Assembly (NCBI GenBank): GCA_903822175.1
Contig: CAIJOB010000021.1
Coordinates: forward strand, 1-38,251
From: an uncultured Alphaproteobacteria bacterium
Lineage (GTDB): Bacteria; Pseudomonadota; Alphaproteobacteria; Caulobacterales; Caulobacteraceae
Length of the DNA: 38,251 bases
Direction of reading: 5' to 3'
The translations under genes and the position numbers were made by a program. Under the pieces are notes generated by a model, which was given only the letters and a program-made list of their open reading frames with translations, searched no databases and was not told where the DNA came from. Of the stretch, positions 7,598 to 16,487 are shown piece after piece. Each line of letters starts with the position of its first letter. Positions within the stretch are counted from its first letter, which is position 1.

Positions 7598-8791
7598 ATG
7601 AACGCTACGAAACTCGCATGCCTGACGGGCGCAGCCACCCTGGCTTTCGCCGCCGCCGGCGCCGCCCGGGCCGATGACACGCCGCCCGCCGCCGCAGCCG
7701 CCGCCGCCGCGCCGGCTGGGCCGACCGCGCTGTCGTCGCCCTCGATGTCCGCGTCGCTGTCGTCGAACAGCGACCCGCTGAACATCGACCTCGGCCCGGC
7801 CGGCAAGATCTACTTCAGCGGCCAGGCCACCGCCTTCGTCTCTTCCGAAACCGCCGCCCCGGATAAGAGCCAGAAGAAGAAGGGTGACGTCTCCAACCTG
7901 CAGTTCGAAGTCCAGAAGACCGACGGTGTCTTCCAGTTCTACGTCCAGGCGGGCGAATACAACTTCCCCTCGCTCGGCACGCCCATCGCCACCACCACCC
8001 GGCTGACGGAAGAGACCTTCCACTACGTGCCGGTGGCCTACATCAAGATCGTCCCGAACGCGGCGTGGAGCTTCCAGATCGGCGAGCTGCCGACCCTGAT
8101 CGGCTCCGAATACACCTTCAGCTTCCAGAACCTGAACATCGAGCGCGGCCTGCTGTGGAATCAGGAGCCGGCGATCAGCCGTGGCGTCCAGGCCAACTAC
8201 ACGCAAGGGCCGCTGGCGGTCTCCGTCTCGATCAACGACGGCTACTTCTCGGACCACTATTCGACGGTCTCGGGCCTGGCGACCTACACCATCAACCCGA
8301 AGGACACCCTGGCCGTCGCCGCCTCGGGCAACTTCGACAAGACCTCGCGCTCGTCCTTCGTGACGCCGGTCGCCCAGAACAACGGGACGATCTGGAACGT
8401 CATGTACACGCACACCGAGGCGAACTGGCTGATCAACCCCTACATCCAGTACCAGACGACGCCGAAGGACACGTCCTTCGGACTGCCGAGCTCGGCCTCG
8501 GCCTTCGCCGCCGCGGTGCTGGGGAAATACACCTTCAATCCGCTGTTCAACCTGGCCGCCCGGGTCGAGTACATCTCCTCGTCGGGCTCGCAGGTCGCTC
8601 TGCTCTACGGGACCAAGAGCGACGCGTGGTCGTTCACGCTCACGCCCACCCTGCAGTTCAAGACCTATTTCGTCCGCGGCGAGTTCTCCTACACCAAGAT
8701 CGGGTCGGGCACGCCGGGCGCCGAATTCGGCAAGTTCGGCAACAAGGACGACCAAGCCCGCGCCATGATCGAAACCGGCGTCCTGTTCTAA
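7598..8791 (+). CDS. Outer-membrane beta-barrel porin, OmpL-like (BBP2 type)
   Basis: This is a 397-aa exported protein with a Sec signal peptide (MNATKLACLTGAATLAFAAA, cleavage near ARA-DD at residue 25) and a low-complexity Ala/Pro/Ser linker to about residue 60. The rest alternates polar and aromatic residues in amphipathic strands and ends in a C-terminal Phe (GVLF), the usual BAM recognition residue. The pattern YFSGQATAFVSSE, GEYNFPSLGTP, IGELPTLIGSEYTFSFQN and NIERGLLWNQEPAISRGVQ resembles the putative beta-barrel porin-2 (OmpL-like) family. AAAAGGGG lies before the ATG. A strong terminator follows at 8829, so it is a single-gene unit. The permeating solute is unknown. Confidence 0.85.
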   Translation: MNATKLACLTGAATLAFAAAGAARADDTPPAAAAAAAAPAGPTALSSPSMSASLSSNSDPLNIDLGPAGKIYFSGQATAFVSSETAAPDKSQKKKGDVSNLQFEVQKTDGVFQFYVQAGEYNFPSLGTPIATTTRLTEETFHYVPVAYIKIVPNAAWSFQIGELPTLIGSEYTFSFQNLNIERGLLWNQEPAISRGVQANYTQGPLAVSVSINDGYFSDHYSTVSGLATYTINPKDTLAVAASGNFDKTSRSSFVTPVAQNNGTIWNVMYTHTEANWLINPYIQYQTTPKDTSFGLPSSASAFAAAVLGKYTFNPLFNLAARVEYISSSGSQVALLYGTKSDAWSFTLTPTLQFKTYFVRGEFSYTKIGSGTPGAEFGKFGNKDDQARAMIETGVLF

Positions 8792-8828
8792 TCTAAGCCC
8801 TCTCAGGCTCTCACGGACGCTTCCTGGG

Positions 8829-8860
8829 AAGCCGCCGCTCTTTAGGGGGCGGCGGCTTTT
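8829..8860 (+). terminator. Rho-independent terminator of the porin gene
   Basis: Perfect 10-bp arms AAGCCGCCGC (8829-8838) and GCGGCGGCTT (8849-8858) are separated by 10 bases and followed by TT. It lies 38 bases after the porin stop. Confidence 0.85.
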
Positions 8861-8915
8861 CAATTGCTTCATTCTTCAGTGGTTTCTAAGGTCCGCCGGC
8901 TCGTGGGTGCGCGCA

Positions 8916-9026
8916 GACCCTGTCCCGATTGGCTTCCTTCAAGCCGATTGGGATAAACAGGGTCGTTGCTTACCTCTGGAGCCCTTCTCCGCTCACGATA
9001 GATACATCGTGAGCGGAGAAGGGCTC
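8916..9026 (+). repeat. Two tandem long hairpins upstream of the FlaA1-type gene
   Basis: The first hairpin pairs 8916-8935 with 8941-8964. As plus-strand RNA all 20 bases pair if G-U is allowed, with a 4-base bulge (ATAA) and a 5-base loop; on the minus strand the wobbles become mismatches. The second has perfect 21-bp arms at 8979-8999 and 9006-9026 with a 6-base loop AGATAC. A weaker stem (CCGTC/GACGG) follows near 9070-9090, where CCTGTCCCG of the first hairpin recurs. The element could be a structured leader, a mosaic intergenic repeat or a small mobile element. The open frame through it is not believable as protein. Confidence 0.7.
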
Positions 9027-9143
9027 GGGAATGTGCGTTACGCGCAACAACGCGCGCGGGAACGCCCTGTCCCGTCGGTTTCGGTAGACGGTCGACCTCC
9101 CAAGTCTATGTCGACGATTCGAAGAGTTCACGGAGCGCAGCGG

Positions 9144-11090
9144 ATGGAGAGGATGGCTTTTCGAGCCCAGACCATCCTCGCTGATGTCGTCCTGGCGGCC
9201 CTGGCCTTCGGTCTCGCCTATCTGGTCGCGATCTCCGCCGGCTCCGGCGCGGGCCCCGACATGGCCGACGCTGCGTCGCTGACCGTCGTCCAACTGGTGG
9301 TGCTCTACGCGGCGCTGGCCGGTGGTTTCAGCATGCTGTTCCGCCGCGAGCTTTCGCCGTGGCGCTACGCCTCCATTCCCGACGCTCTGGTGTTGGCGCG
9401 CATCGCGCTCCTCACCGTCGGCGTCTTCCTGCTCTGGGTGTTCGTGATCGACCGAGCCCACGGCCTGCCGCGCTCGACGCTGTTCCTGGCGCCAATGTTC
9501 CAGATGGTCGGCTCCATGGGCGTGCGCATCCTGCGCCGCGCCCTACATGAGCACGCCCTGGAGAGCTTCTCGCCGCTGAAGACGGTCAGCGACCGAATCA
9601 ACCAGTCGCCCTCCCTGCTGCTCATCGGACCGCCCTCGCTCGCCGACAGCTATCTGCGCGACATCGCCCGCAGCCATGACCGCAGCCACACGCCGGTCGG
9701 CATCATCGGCCTCGATCCGCGCGACGTCGGCCAGCAGGTGCGCGGCGTCTGCGTCATCGAGAGCCTGGAAAACCTCGACGAGGCCCTGGCCGACCTGCGC
9801 CGCTGGAACCGCTATCCCCGCTCCATCCTGTTCCTGGAAGAGCCCGGCCGCCTGAAGGGCCTCACCGCCGACCAGCTCGGCCGCCTGAAGACCGACGGCA
9901 TCCGCCTGCTGCGCCTGCCCTCCATCGTCGAACTCGCCCAGCACGACGGCGTCACCCTGCTGCCGATGCGGGACATCAACATCGAAGAGCTCCTGGCCCG
10001 AGAGCCGATCGAGCTCGACCGCGTGGCCATCGGCAACCTAATCCGCGGCCGCCGCATCCTGGTCACTGGCGCCGGCGGCTCCATCGGCACAGAGCTCTGC
10101 CGTCAGGTCGCCGCCTTCCACTGCGCCCACCTCACTTTGCTAGACTTTTCAGAGACTTCGCTCTTCGAAATCGACCGCGAAATGGCCGAGACCTTCCCGC
10201 GCATGTCGCGCCAGGCGGTGCTCTGCGACGTCCGCAACGCCGCCCGCGTCCTCCAGGCCTTCAACGGCGAGAAGCCCGACCTGGTCTTCCACGCCGCGGC
10301 CCTGAAACACGTGTCCATGGTCGAGCAGCACCCCTGCGAAGGCGTGCTGACCAATGTCATCGGCACCTGGAACGTCGCCGAGGCGGCCAAGGGCTGCGGC
10401 GCCGGCCAGATGGTCCTGATCTCCACCGACAAGGCCGTGGACCCCACCAACGTCATGGGCGCCACCAAGCGCCTGGCCGAGAGCGTCATCCAGGCCCAGC
10501 AGAACGGCGGCCAGGGCGCGCGCTTCTCCGCCGTGCGCTTCGGCAATGTCCTCGGCTCCGGCGGCTCGGTGGTGCCGATCTTCAAGTCGCAGATCGAGCG
10601 CGGCGGCCCGGTCACCGTGACCCACCCGGACATGGAACGGTTCTTCATGACCCTTCCGGAGGCGAGCCAGCTGGTCCTGCACGCCACCGCCACCTGCGCC
10701 GAGGGCGAAGGCCGCGATGCGCGCCTTTTCCTGCTGGAGATGGGCGAGCCGGTCCGCATCATGGACCTCGCCCGCCAGATGATAGCGCTTTCCGGCCGCA
10801 CGCCCGGCAAGGAGATCGAGATCGAGATCACCGGTCTGCGCCCCGGCGAGAAGCTCACCGAAGCCCTGCTGGACGAGACCGAACGCTCGCTCCCCTGCGC
10901 CCACAAGGTGCTGGAAGTGGTCTCCAACTCCGCGCTGCGCGTCTCCTCGGCCCACCTCGCCGAGCTGGAAGTCCTGGCCGACCGTGGCGACGTGGACGGC
11001 GTGCGCCGCGCCCTCTTTGAGCTGGTGGCCCAGATCCGCGGCGAACGCCCCGGCGCCGCGCCCACCCTGCGGGTCGTCGCCAACGGCTGA
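9144..11090 (+). CDS. FlaA1/CapD/WbpM-type nucleotide-sugar dehydratase/epimerase
   Basis: This membrane-anchored enzyme acts on UDP-sugars (typically UDP-GlcNAc 4,6-dehydratase or C5/C6 epimerase) at an early step of capsule or O-antigen synthesis. It is 648 aa from the ATG at 9144, the family length. Four hydrophobic segments lie before about residue 145, then a CoA-binding-like fold (LLLIGPPSLADSY onward), then the extended-SDR domain with VTGAGGSIGTE near residue 309. STDKAVDPTNVMGATKR near 427-443 carries the Met-x3-Lys that replaces the usual Tyr-x3-Lys in WbpM-type enzymes. GGAG lies 8 bases before the chosen ATG; upstream codons run through hairpins. A 9-bp terminator hairpin follows. 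Confidence 0.9.
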   Translation: MERMAFRAQTILADVVLAALAFGLAYLVAISAGSGAGPDMADAASLTVVQLVVLYAALAGGFSMLFRRELSPWRYASIPDALVLARIALLTVGVFLLWVFVIDRAHGLPRSTLFLAPMFQMVGSMGVRILRRALHEHALESFSPLKTVSDRINQSPSLLLIGPPSLADSYLRDIARSHDRSHTPVGIIGLDPRDVGQQVRGVCVIESLENLDEALADLRRWNRYPRSILFLEEPGRLKGLTADQLGRLKTDGIRLLRLPSIVELAQHDGVTLLPMRDINIEELLAREPIELDRVAIGNLIRGRRILVTGAGGSIGTELCRQVAAFHCAHLTLLDFSETSLFEIDREMAETFPRMSRQAVLCDVRNAARVLQAFNGEKPDLVFHAAALKHVSMVEQHPCEGVLTNVIGTWNVAEAAKGCGAGQMVLISTDKAVDPTNVMGATKRLAESVIQAQQNGGQGARFSAVRFGNVLGSGGSVVPIFKSQIERGGPVTVTHPDMERFFMTLPEASQLVLHATATCAEGEGRDARLFLLEMGEPVRIMDLARQMIALSGRTPGKEIEIEITGLRPGEKLTEALLDETERSLPCAHKVLEVVSNSALRVSSAHLAELEVLADRGDVDGVRRALFELVAQIRGERPGAAPTLRVVANG

Positions 11091-11119
11091 CGCCGGCCGG
11101 TTGAACCTCCAATGAAAAA

Positions 11120-11146
11120 GGGCCGCGGTAACCCGCGGCCCTCTTC
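11120..11146. terminator. Bidirectional terminator between FlaA1-type gene and pckG
   Basis: Perfect 9-bp arms GGGCCGCGG (11120-11128) and CCGCGGCCC (11133-11141) enclose TAAC. On the plus strand TCTTCG follows; on the minus strand TTTTTC follows. It serves both converging genes, and better for pckG. Confidence 0.85.
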
Positions 11147-11168
11147 GTATCTGGATCGTGTCGGCCGC

Positions 11169-13025
11169 CTACTCCGCGGCCACCATCGCCGAGTCCGCGC
11201 CGGCGTCTTCCAGGCGGGCTTTCAGGGCTTCCAGTTCGGCCCAGAGCGCGGCCGGCAGGTGCTCGCCGAAGCGTTCGTAGAAGGCAGGCACCAGGGCCGC
11301 TTCCTGCTTCCAGATCTCGGCGTCGACGGTCAGCAGCAGGTCTAGCTGCGCCGGGCTGAGGCCCAGGCCGGTCACGTCCAGGCTGCCGGGCGCGGGCAGA
11401 CGGCCAATCGGCGTATCCACCACCTCGGCGCGACCTTCCAGCCGGTCGACGATCCACTTCAGCACGCGGGCGTTCTCGCCGTAGCCCGGCCAGACGAACT
11501 TGCCGCGCTCGTCCTTGCGGAACCAGTTGACGAAGTAGATGCGCGGCAGCTTGGACGGGTCCTTGGCCGTGGCGCCCCGCTCCAGCCAATGGGCGAAATA
11601 GTCGCCCATGTTGTAGCCGCAGAAGGGCAGCATCGCGAACGGGTCGCGGCGAAGCTCGCCGATCGAATTCTCTGCCGCCGCCGTGCCCTCGGAGGCCACG
11701 TTGGAGGCCATGAACACGCCGTGCGCCCAGTCGCGGGCCTCGTTGACCAGCGGCACAGCGCTCGCGCGGCGGCCGCCGAACAGGATGGCGGAGATCGGCA
11801 CGCCGGCTGGGTCTTCCCACTCCGGAGCGATCACCGGGGTCTGCGAGGCCGGCACGGTGAAGCGGGCGTTGGGATGCGCGGCGGACTCCAGGCTATCCGG
11901 CGTCCAGCTCTTGCCGCGCCAGTCAGTCAGATGCGCCGGCGGCTCATCGGTCAGGCCTTCCCACCAGACATCGCCATCGTCGGTCAGGGCCACGTTGGTG
12001 AAGATCGAGTTGGCGTGCAGGGCCGCGACCGCGTTCTTATTGGTGCTCTCGCCAGTGCCGGGCGCGACGCCGAAGAAGCCGGCCTCGGGGTTCACCGCAT
12101 AGAGCCGGCCGTCGTCGCCAAAGCGCATCCAGCAGATGTCGTCCCCGATCGTCTCGGCCTTCCAGCCGGCCAGCGTCGGCTGCAGCATGGCCATGTTGGT
12201 CTTGCCACATGCGCTGGGGAAGGCGGCCGTCACAAAGCGCACCTCGCCCTGCGGCGACGTCAGCTTCAGGATCAGCATGTGCTCGGCGAACCAGCCCTCG
12301 TCGCGGGCCATCACAGAGGCGATGCGCAGCGCGAAGCACTTCTTGCCCAACAGCGCGTTGCCGCCGTAGCCCGAGCCGTAGGACCAGATCTCCCGGCTCT
12401 CGGGGAAATGGACGATGTATTTGATCTCGTTGCAGGGCCAGGCGACGTCGGCTTGCCCGACCGCCAGCGGCGCGCCCACCGAGTGCACGGCTGGCACAAA
12501 AAAGCCGTCCTCGCCGAGCTGGTCGAGGGCGGCCTGGCCCATCCGCGTCATGATCTTCATCGATACGGCCACGTAGGCCGAATCCGTGATCTCGACGCCG
12601 ATGGCGCTGATCTTCGAGCCCAGCGGCCCCATGCAGAACGGCACGACGTACATCGTGCGGCCCTGCATGCAGCCCTTGAACAGGTCCTTCAGGTCGGCGC
12701 GCATCTCGGCGGGATCGAGCCAGTTGTTGGTCGGGCCCGCATCTTCGGGGTTTTCCGAGCAGATGAAGGTGCGGCTCTCGACGCGCGCCACGTCACGCGG
12801 GTCGGAGGCGGCGTAGAAGGAATTGGGCCGTTTGGCGGGATTGAGCTGTTTCAGCGTGCCGGCCGCGACCAGTTCCCCGGTCAGCTCGGTCCACTCGGCG
12901 TCCGATCCGTCGCACCAGCGCACCCGGTCCGGCTCGGTCAGCGCGGCGATCTCACGAACCCACTGCAGCAGCTTCGCGTGTTTCGTCGGCGCGGGCTCGA
13001 GTCCCGGGACGATGCGTTGGCTCAT
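11169..13025 (-). CDS. pckG: Phosphoenolpyruvate carboxykinase (GTP)
   Basis: The enzyme converts oxaloacetate and GTP to phosphoenolpyruvate, GDP and CO2, the entry step of gluconeogenesis. The product is 618 aa, typical of the GTP-dependent class; the ATP class is shorter and unrelated in detail. The phosphate-binding loop with its reactive cysteine, [13 protein letters not shown], lies near residue 270. Other conserved segments are [31 protein letters not shown] and [14 protein letters not shown]. The ATG at 13025 has AGGGAG 8 bases upstream; a longer frame adds 13 unlikely residues. The 167-base upstream gap holds a 14-base near-palindrome (13147-13160) and two GANTC sites. Confidence 0.96.
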   Translation of the reverse strand: MSQRIVPGLEPAPTKHAKLLQWVREIAALTEPDRVRWCDGSDAEWTELTGELVAAGTLKQLNPAKRPNSFYAASDPRDVARVESRTFICSENPEDAGPTNNWLDPAEMRADLKDLFKGCMQGRTMYVVPFCMGPLGSKISAIGVEITDSAYVAVSMKIMTRMGQAALDQLGEDGFFVPAVHSVGAPLAVGQADVAWPCNEIKYIVHFPESREIWSYGSGYGGNALLGKKCFALRIASVMARDEGWFAEHMLILKLTSPQGEVRFVTAAFPSACGKTNMAMLQPTLAGWKAETIGDDICWMRFGDDGRLYAVNPEAGFFGVAPGTGESTNKNAVAALHANSIFTNVALTDDGDVWWEGLTDEPPAHLTDWRGKSWTPDSLESAAHPNARFTVPASQTPVIAPEWEDPAGVPISAILFGGRRASAVPLVNEARDWAHGVFMASNVASEGTAAAENSIGELRRDPFAMLPFCGYNMGDYFAHWLERGATAKDPSKLPRIYFVNWFRKDERGKFVWPGYGENARVLKWIVDRLEGRAEVVDTPIGRLPAPGSLDVTGLGLSPAQLDLLLTVDAEIWKQEAALVPAFYERFGEHLPAALWAELEALKARLEDAGADSAMVAAE

Positions 13026-13057
13026 ACTGACGCTCCCTGGCCCCACTTCACCGGGCG

Positions 13058-13160
13058 GAATCACTCACCGCTACGGTCATTTTCGCACAGTCTCATAGAG
13101 GCTGATCGCCCGCCTGCATACTGCGCGCCAGCGATTCCCCACCGTCCCGTAAAATTACGG
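13058..13160 (-). promoter_or_regulatory. Upstream region of pckG: near-palindrome and two GANTC sites
   Basis: CCGTAA-AA-TTACGG at 13147-13160 has perfect 6-bp arms and could be an operator, or a small terminator for the upstream peptidase gene. GAATC at 13058-13062 and GATTC at 13133-13137 are CcrM-type methylation sites (GANTC), which in Caulobacter can couple transcription to the cell cycle. Functional meaning here is inference; no clear -35/-10 pair was found. Confidence 0.3.
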
Positions 13161-13192
13161 CTCCAGGTCGCGCCCAGACGCAGCCAAATCGA

Positions 13193-15325
13193 TCATTTCG
13201 TCATGGTCATCGCCGCGGACGAAGGTGGCGCCGGACCGTCCTTCAGGTAGTGCGCCAGCCAGGTGTCGACCTCGGAATAGAAGTGGCGGCTGTCCTCGGG
13301 CTTCAGGATCCAGTGCCAGGCGTCCGGCCACACCAGCAGGCGGCTCGGCACCTTCATCCGCTGCAGGGTCGACCAGTTTTCCAGCGTGTTGTTGATCGGC
13401 ACCCGGAAGTCCCGCTCGCCGATGGAGAGCAGCATCGGGGTCTTCCAGTTCTTGGCGTAGGTGATCGGGCTCTGGTCCTTCCAGACCGGATTTCCCTCCC
13501 AGGGCGGCCCGCCGTTGGTGACCTCGCGATTGTAGATGCCGTCGCTGGTGCCCCACTGGGTGAGCAGATCCACTTCGCCGGCGTGGCTGACCAGGCATTT
13601 GTAGCGGGTGGTCGTCGCCTCCAGCCAGTTCACCAGGTGGCCGCCATAGCTGGCGCCGAGCGCGCACATCTTGCTCCCATCGATGTAGGAATAGCGCTTC
13701 AGCGCCTCGTTCACCGCCTGGTCGATCTCCAGGCCCGGCGTCTTCAACGGGTCCATCTTGATCGCCTGGGCGAACTTCTCCCCGTAGCCAGTCGAGCCCG
13801 TGTAGTCGCTCATCAGCATCACGTATCCGGGCTGGACCAGCAGATGGTAGTTCCAGCGCAGGCTGATCTGGTCCGAATTCATGCTGGCCGCGCCGCCGTG
13901 AATGAACACCAGCAGCGGGTACTTCTTCGCCGGGTCGAAGCCCGGCGGCAGGAAGATCATGTTGTGGATCTTGCGCCCGCCGGCGCTGACGAAATCGAAG
14001 TGGATCGGCGGCGCCCAGTCGAAGTTCGCCGCCTCGGCGGTGTCCACGTTCGTCAGGTTCGCGTGCGTCTTGGCCACCGGATCAATGCGCACGATCTCCT
14101 GCGGGCTCACCGAGCTTGCGAAGTTGGCGATCAACAGCGGCTTGGCGGCCTTCTGCGGGATGGACAAGGCGCGGTAGCCGCCGGTCGCCGGTTCCATCAC
14201 CAGCGCCGGCTTCCCGCCCGCGGTCGGCACGCTGTAGAGGTTGGTCTTCCCGGCCTCGGGGACCAGGATGTAGGCGGTCTTGCCGTCAGGCGTGATCTGG
14301 AACCGTTCAGGCTCGCGGTCGAAGTCCTTGGCGACCTGGATGATCTCGCCGCCCGCCGGCCACGCCACCTTCGAGAAGCGGGCCAGGTTGTAGACCTCGC
14401 CCTCAACGCGGGGATTGTAGTTGAAATAGAGCGTCTTGCCGTCGGCGCTGAAGGTGGGCTCACGGAAACCACCCTTTTCGGGCGTGACAGGCGTCGCCTC
14501 GCCGCCCTCGGCCGGCAGGCGCCAGAGTTGGTAGTTCACTTCGCTGTAGGCGGCGTTCCAGTGTTCCACGGTCGCCGAGAACAGCACCTCCTTGCCGTCA
14601 GGGCTCCAGACCGGCGATAGCGAAATCGAAGTCTCGCCCTCGGGTCCGGAGAAGCCCGGTGTGTGCGCCAGCTTGGTCGGCGACAGGATGTCCTTCGGCT
14701 TCGCGCCGGGTTCCAGGCCCACCACCTCGACGGTCGGCAGACGCTCGTCCAGCCACTCATTCCAGTAGCGGATCGGGAAGTGCTCATAGGTGCGGACGTT
14801 GTATTTTCGCGCCTTCTTGTCGGCGGCGGCCTTCTTGTTGGCCTCGTCGGTGAGCGCGCCCGGCCACACCATGGTCTCGAACAGGATTGCCTGGCCGTCC
14901 GGCCGCCATTTCGGATTGGCCGCCGCGGTCGACAGGCTCGTCACGCGGCGTGCCTCGCCGCCGCCGGTGATGTCCAGCACGTAGACCTGATCGACCTCGT
15001 CGCCCTCGCGCTTGGTGGTGAAGGCGATCTTCATCGAATCCGGTGACCAGGAGACACCGCCCTCGCCTGCCTTGGTGTTGGTCAGCCGCTTGGGTGTCCC
15101 GCCGGCCGTGGGCACCAGCCACAGGTCGCTGACCGCCTTGTCCGGTTCGTAGGACGGCTCGACCACCGAATAAATCACCCACTTGCCGTCGGGGCTGACC
15201 ACGGGCGCGCCGACCCGTTTCATCATCCAGATCGCCTCGTGGGTGACCGGCGCCTTGGCCATCGCCACCGCCGGCGCGGCGCCGCAGAGCAAGGCCGCGC
15301 CGAGCGCGAAGTAGGAAATCTTCAT
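13193..15325 (-). CDS. S9 family serine peptidase (prolyl oligopeptidase fold), exported
   Basis: This 710-aa protein has a Sec signal peptide (residues 1 to about 23, ending AVAMA). An N-terminal beta-propeller with TolB-like PD40 repeats (SPDGKWVIYS, SPDSMKIAFTT, WSPDGKEVLFS) covers about 35-440. The C-terminal alpha/beta-hydrolase domain has the nucleophile in GASYGGH (Ser559), Asp639 in GERDFRVP and His671 in DAWHWILKP. It therefore looks active and probably cleaves short peptides in the periplasm, in the acylaminoacyl-peptidase-like S9C group. GGGG lies 6 bases before the ATG at 15325. It is divergent from the epimerase gene across 111 bases and has no evident functional link to pckG downstream. 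Confidence 0.92.
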   Translation of the reverse strand: MKISYFALGAALLCGAAPAVAMAKAPVTHEAIWMMKRVGAPVVSPDGKWVIYSVVEPSYEPDKAVSDLWLVPTAGGTPKRLTNTKAGEGGVSWSPDSMKIAFTTKREGDEVDQVYVLDITGGGEARRVTSLSTAAANPKWRPDGQAILFETMVWPGALTDEANKKAAADKKARKYNVRTYEHFPIRYWNEWLDERLPTVEVVGLEPGAKPKDILSPTKLAHTPGFSGPEGETSISLSPVWSPDGKEVLFSATVEHWNAAYSEVNYQLWRLPAEGGEATPVTPEKGGFREPTFSADGKTLYFNYNPRVEGEVYNLARFSKVAWPAGGEIIQVAKDFDREPERFQITPDGKTAYILVPEAGKTNLYSVPTAGGKPALVMEPATGGYRALSIPQKAAKPLLIANFASSVSPQEIVRIDPVAKTHANLTNVDTAEAANFDWAPPIHFDFVSAGGRKIHNMIFLPPGFDPAKKYPLLVFIHGGAASMNSDQISLRWNYHLLVQPGYVMLMSDYTGSTGYGEKFAQAIKMDPLKTPGLEIDQAVNEALKRYSYIDGSKMCALGASYGGHLVNWLEATTTRYKCLVSHAGEVDLLTQWGTSDGIYNREVTNGGPPWEGNPVWKDQSPITYAKNWKTPMLLSIGERDFRVPINNTLENWSTLQRMKVPSRLLVWPDAWHWILKPEDSRHFYSEVDTWLAHYLKDGPAPPSSAAMTMTK

Positions 15326-15436
15326 GACAGCCCCGTATCTGAACGTCAGAAAGCCTAGCGGTAGCGATGCGCTGCGTCGTCGAGATTTCAGCGCTAACTG
15401 CAAAGGCTGGACGAAAATGAGAGGGTTCGAGGCGCC

Positions 15437-16447
15437 ATGAAGGTCCTGGTCACCGGCTCGGCCGGGTTCATCGGCTTCCACCTGTCGCGCCGTCTCCTGG
15501 CGCGCGGCGACGAGGTCGTCGGCCTCGACATCATGAACGCCTACTACGACCCCAAGCTGAAGGCGGCCCGCCGCGCGATCCTGGAACAGAACAAGGGCTA
15601 CCGGCACGCGCAGATCGACCTCGCCGACCGCGACGGCGTCTCAGCTCTTTTCGCCGAGGTCCAACCCGACGCGGTGGTCAACCTCGCCGCCCAAGCGGGC
15701 GTCCGCTACAGCTTGGAAAGCCCGCGCACCTATGTCGACTCCAACGTCGTGGGCTTTCTGAACATCCTCGAAGGCTGCCGCGCGACCCAGCCGAAGCACC
15801 TGGTCTATGCGTCCACCAGCTCGGTCTATGGCGCGAACGGCAACATGCCCTTCAACGTCCACAATCCCGCGACCCACCCGATCACCCTCTATGCGGCGAC
15901 CAAGCTCGCCAACGAGGGCATGGCGCACTCCTATTCGCACCTGTTCGGCTTCCCCTCGACGGGCTTCCGCTTCTTCACCGTCTACGGCCCGTGGGGCCGG
16001 CCGGACATGGCGCTCTTCAAGTTCACCGAGGCGATCCTCGCGGGCCGGCCGATCGACGTCTACGGCTTCGGCAAGATGCAGCGCGATTTCACCTATGTAG
16101 AGGACATCGTTTCGGGCCTGGTCGCCGCCGTCGACCGCCCGACCAAGGTCAACCCCGCCTGGGATCCGCAAAACCCCGACCCGGCCACCAGCGGCGTCGC
16201 CCCGTGGCGCGTACTCAACCTCGGCAACAGCCAGAAGGTCGAGCTGATGCGCTACATCGAGGTCCTGGAGGAAAAGCTCGGCAAGAAGGCGGAGATCAAC
16301 CTGCTCCCCATGCAGCCCGGCGATGTCGCCCGCACCGAGGCCGACGTCGAGGAGACCAAGGCCGCCCTGGACTATGCGCCCTCGACCTCCATCGAGTTCG
16401 GCATCGGCGCCTTCGTGGACTGGTACCTGGACTACTACCGGCCCTGA
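15437..16447 (+). CDS. NAD-dependent epimerase, UDP-glucuronate 4-epimerase type
   Basis: This extended-SDR enzyme has 336 aa. VTGSAGFIGFHLSRRL at residues 5-20 binds NAD, STSSVYG holds the catalytic Ser, and YAATKLANE the Tyr and Lys. The GLDIMNAYYDPKLKAAR segment and FFTVYGPWGRPDMALFKF are characteristic of UDP-glucuronate 4-epimerases (LspL/CapI group), which make UDP-galacturonate for capsule, LPS or exopolysaccharide. GAGG lies 4 bases before the ATG. The gene converges with the metallo-hydrolase gene after 40 bases. With the UDP-GlcNAc dehydrogenase at 18808 it could supply uronic acid sugars to the same glycan, which is inference. Confidence 0.92.
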   Translation: MKVLVTGSAGFIGFHLSRRLLARGDEVVGLDIMNAYYDPKLKAARRAILEQNKGYRHAQIDLADRDGVSALFAEVQPDAVVNLAAQAGVRYSLESPRTYVDSNVVGFLNILEGCRATQPKHLVYASTSSVYGANGNMPFNVHNPATHPITLYAATKLANEGMAHSYSHLFGFPSTGFRFFTVYGPWGRPDMALFKFTEAILAGRPIDVYGFGKMQRDFTYVEDIVSGLVAAVDRPTKVNPAWDPQNPDPATSGVAPWRVLNLGNSQKVELMRYIEVLEEKLGKKAEINLLPMQPGDVARTEADVEETKAALDYAPSTSIEFGIGAFVDWYLDYYRP

Positions 16448-16487
16448 CCCGGACCGACGCCGCTAGGATCGTGCGCTAGAGGCAGCG

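Noticed and set aside
8907..9143. N-terminal extension of the FlaA1-type protein
   Set aside because: The extra codons run through two long hairpins, look unlike any protein, and a good binding site precedes the ATG at 9144.
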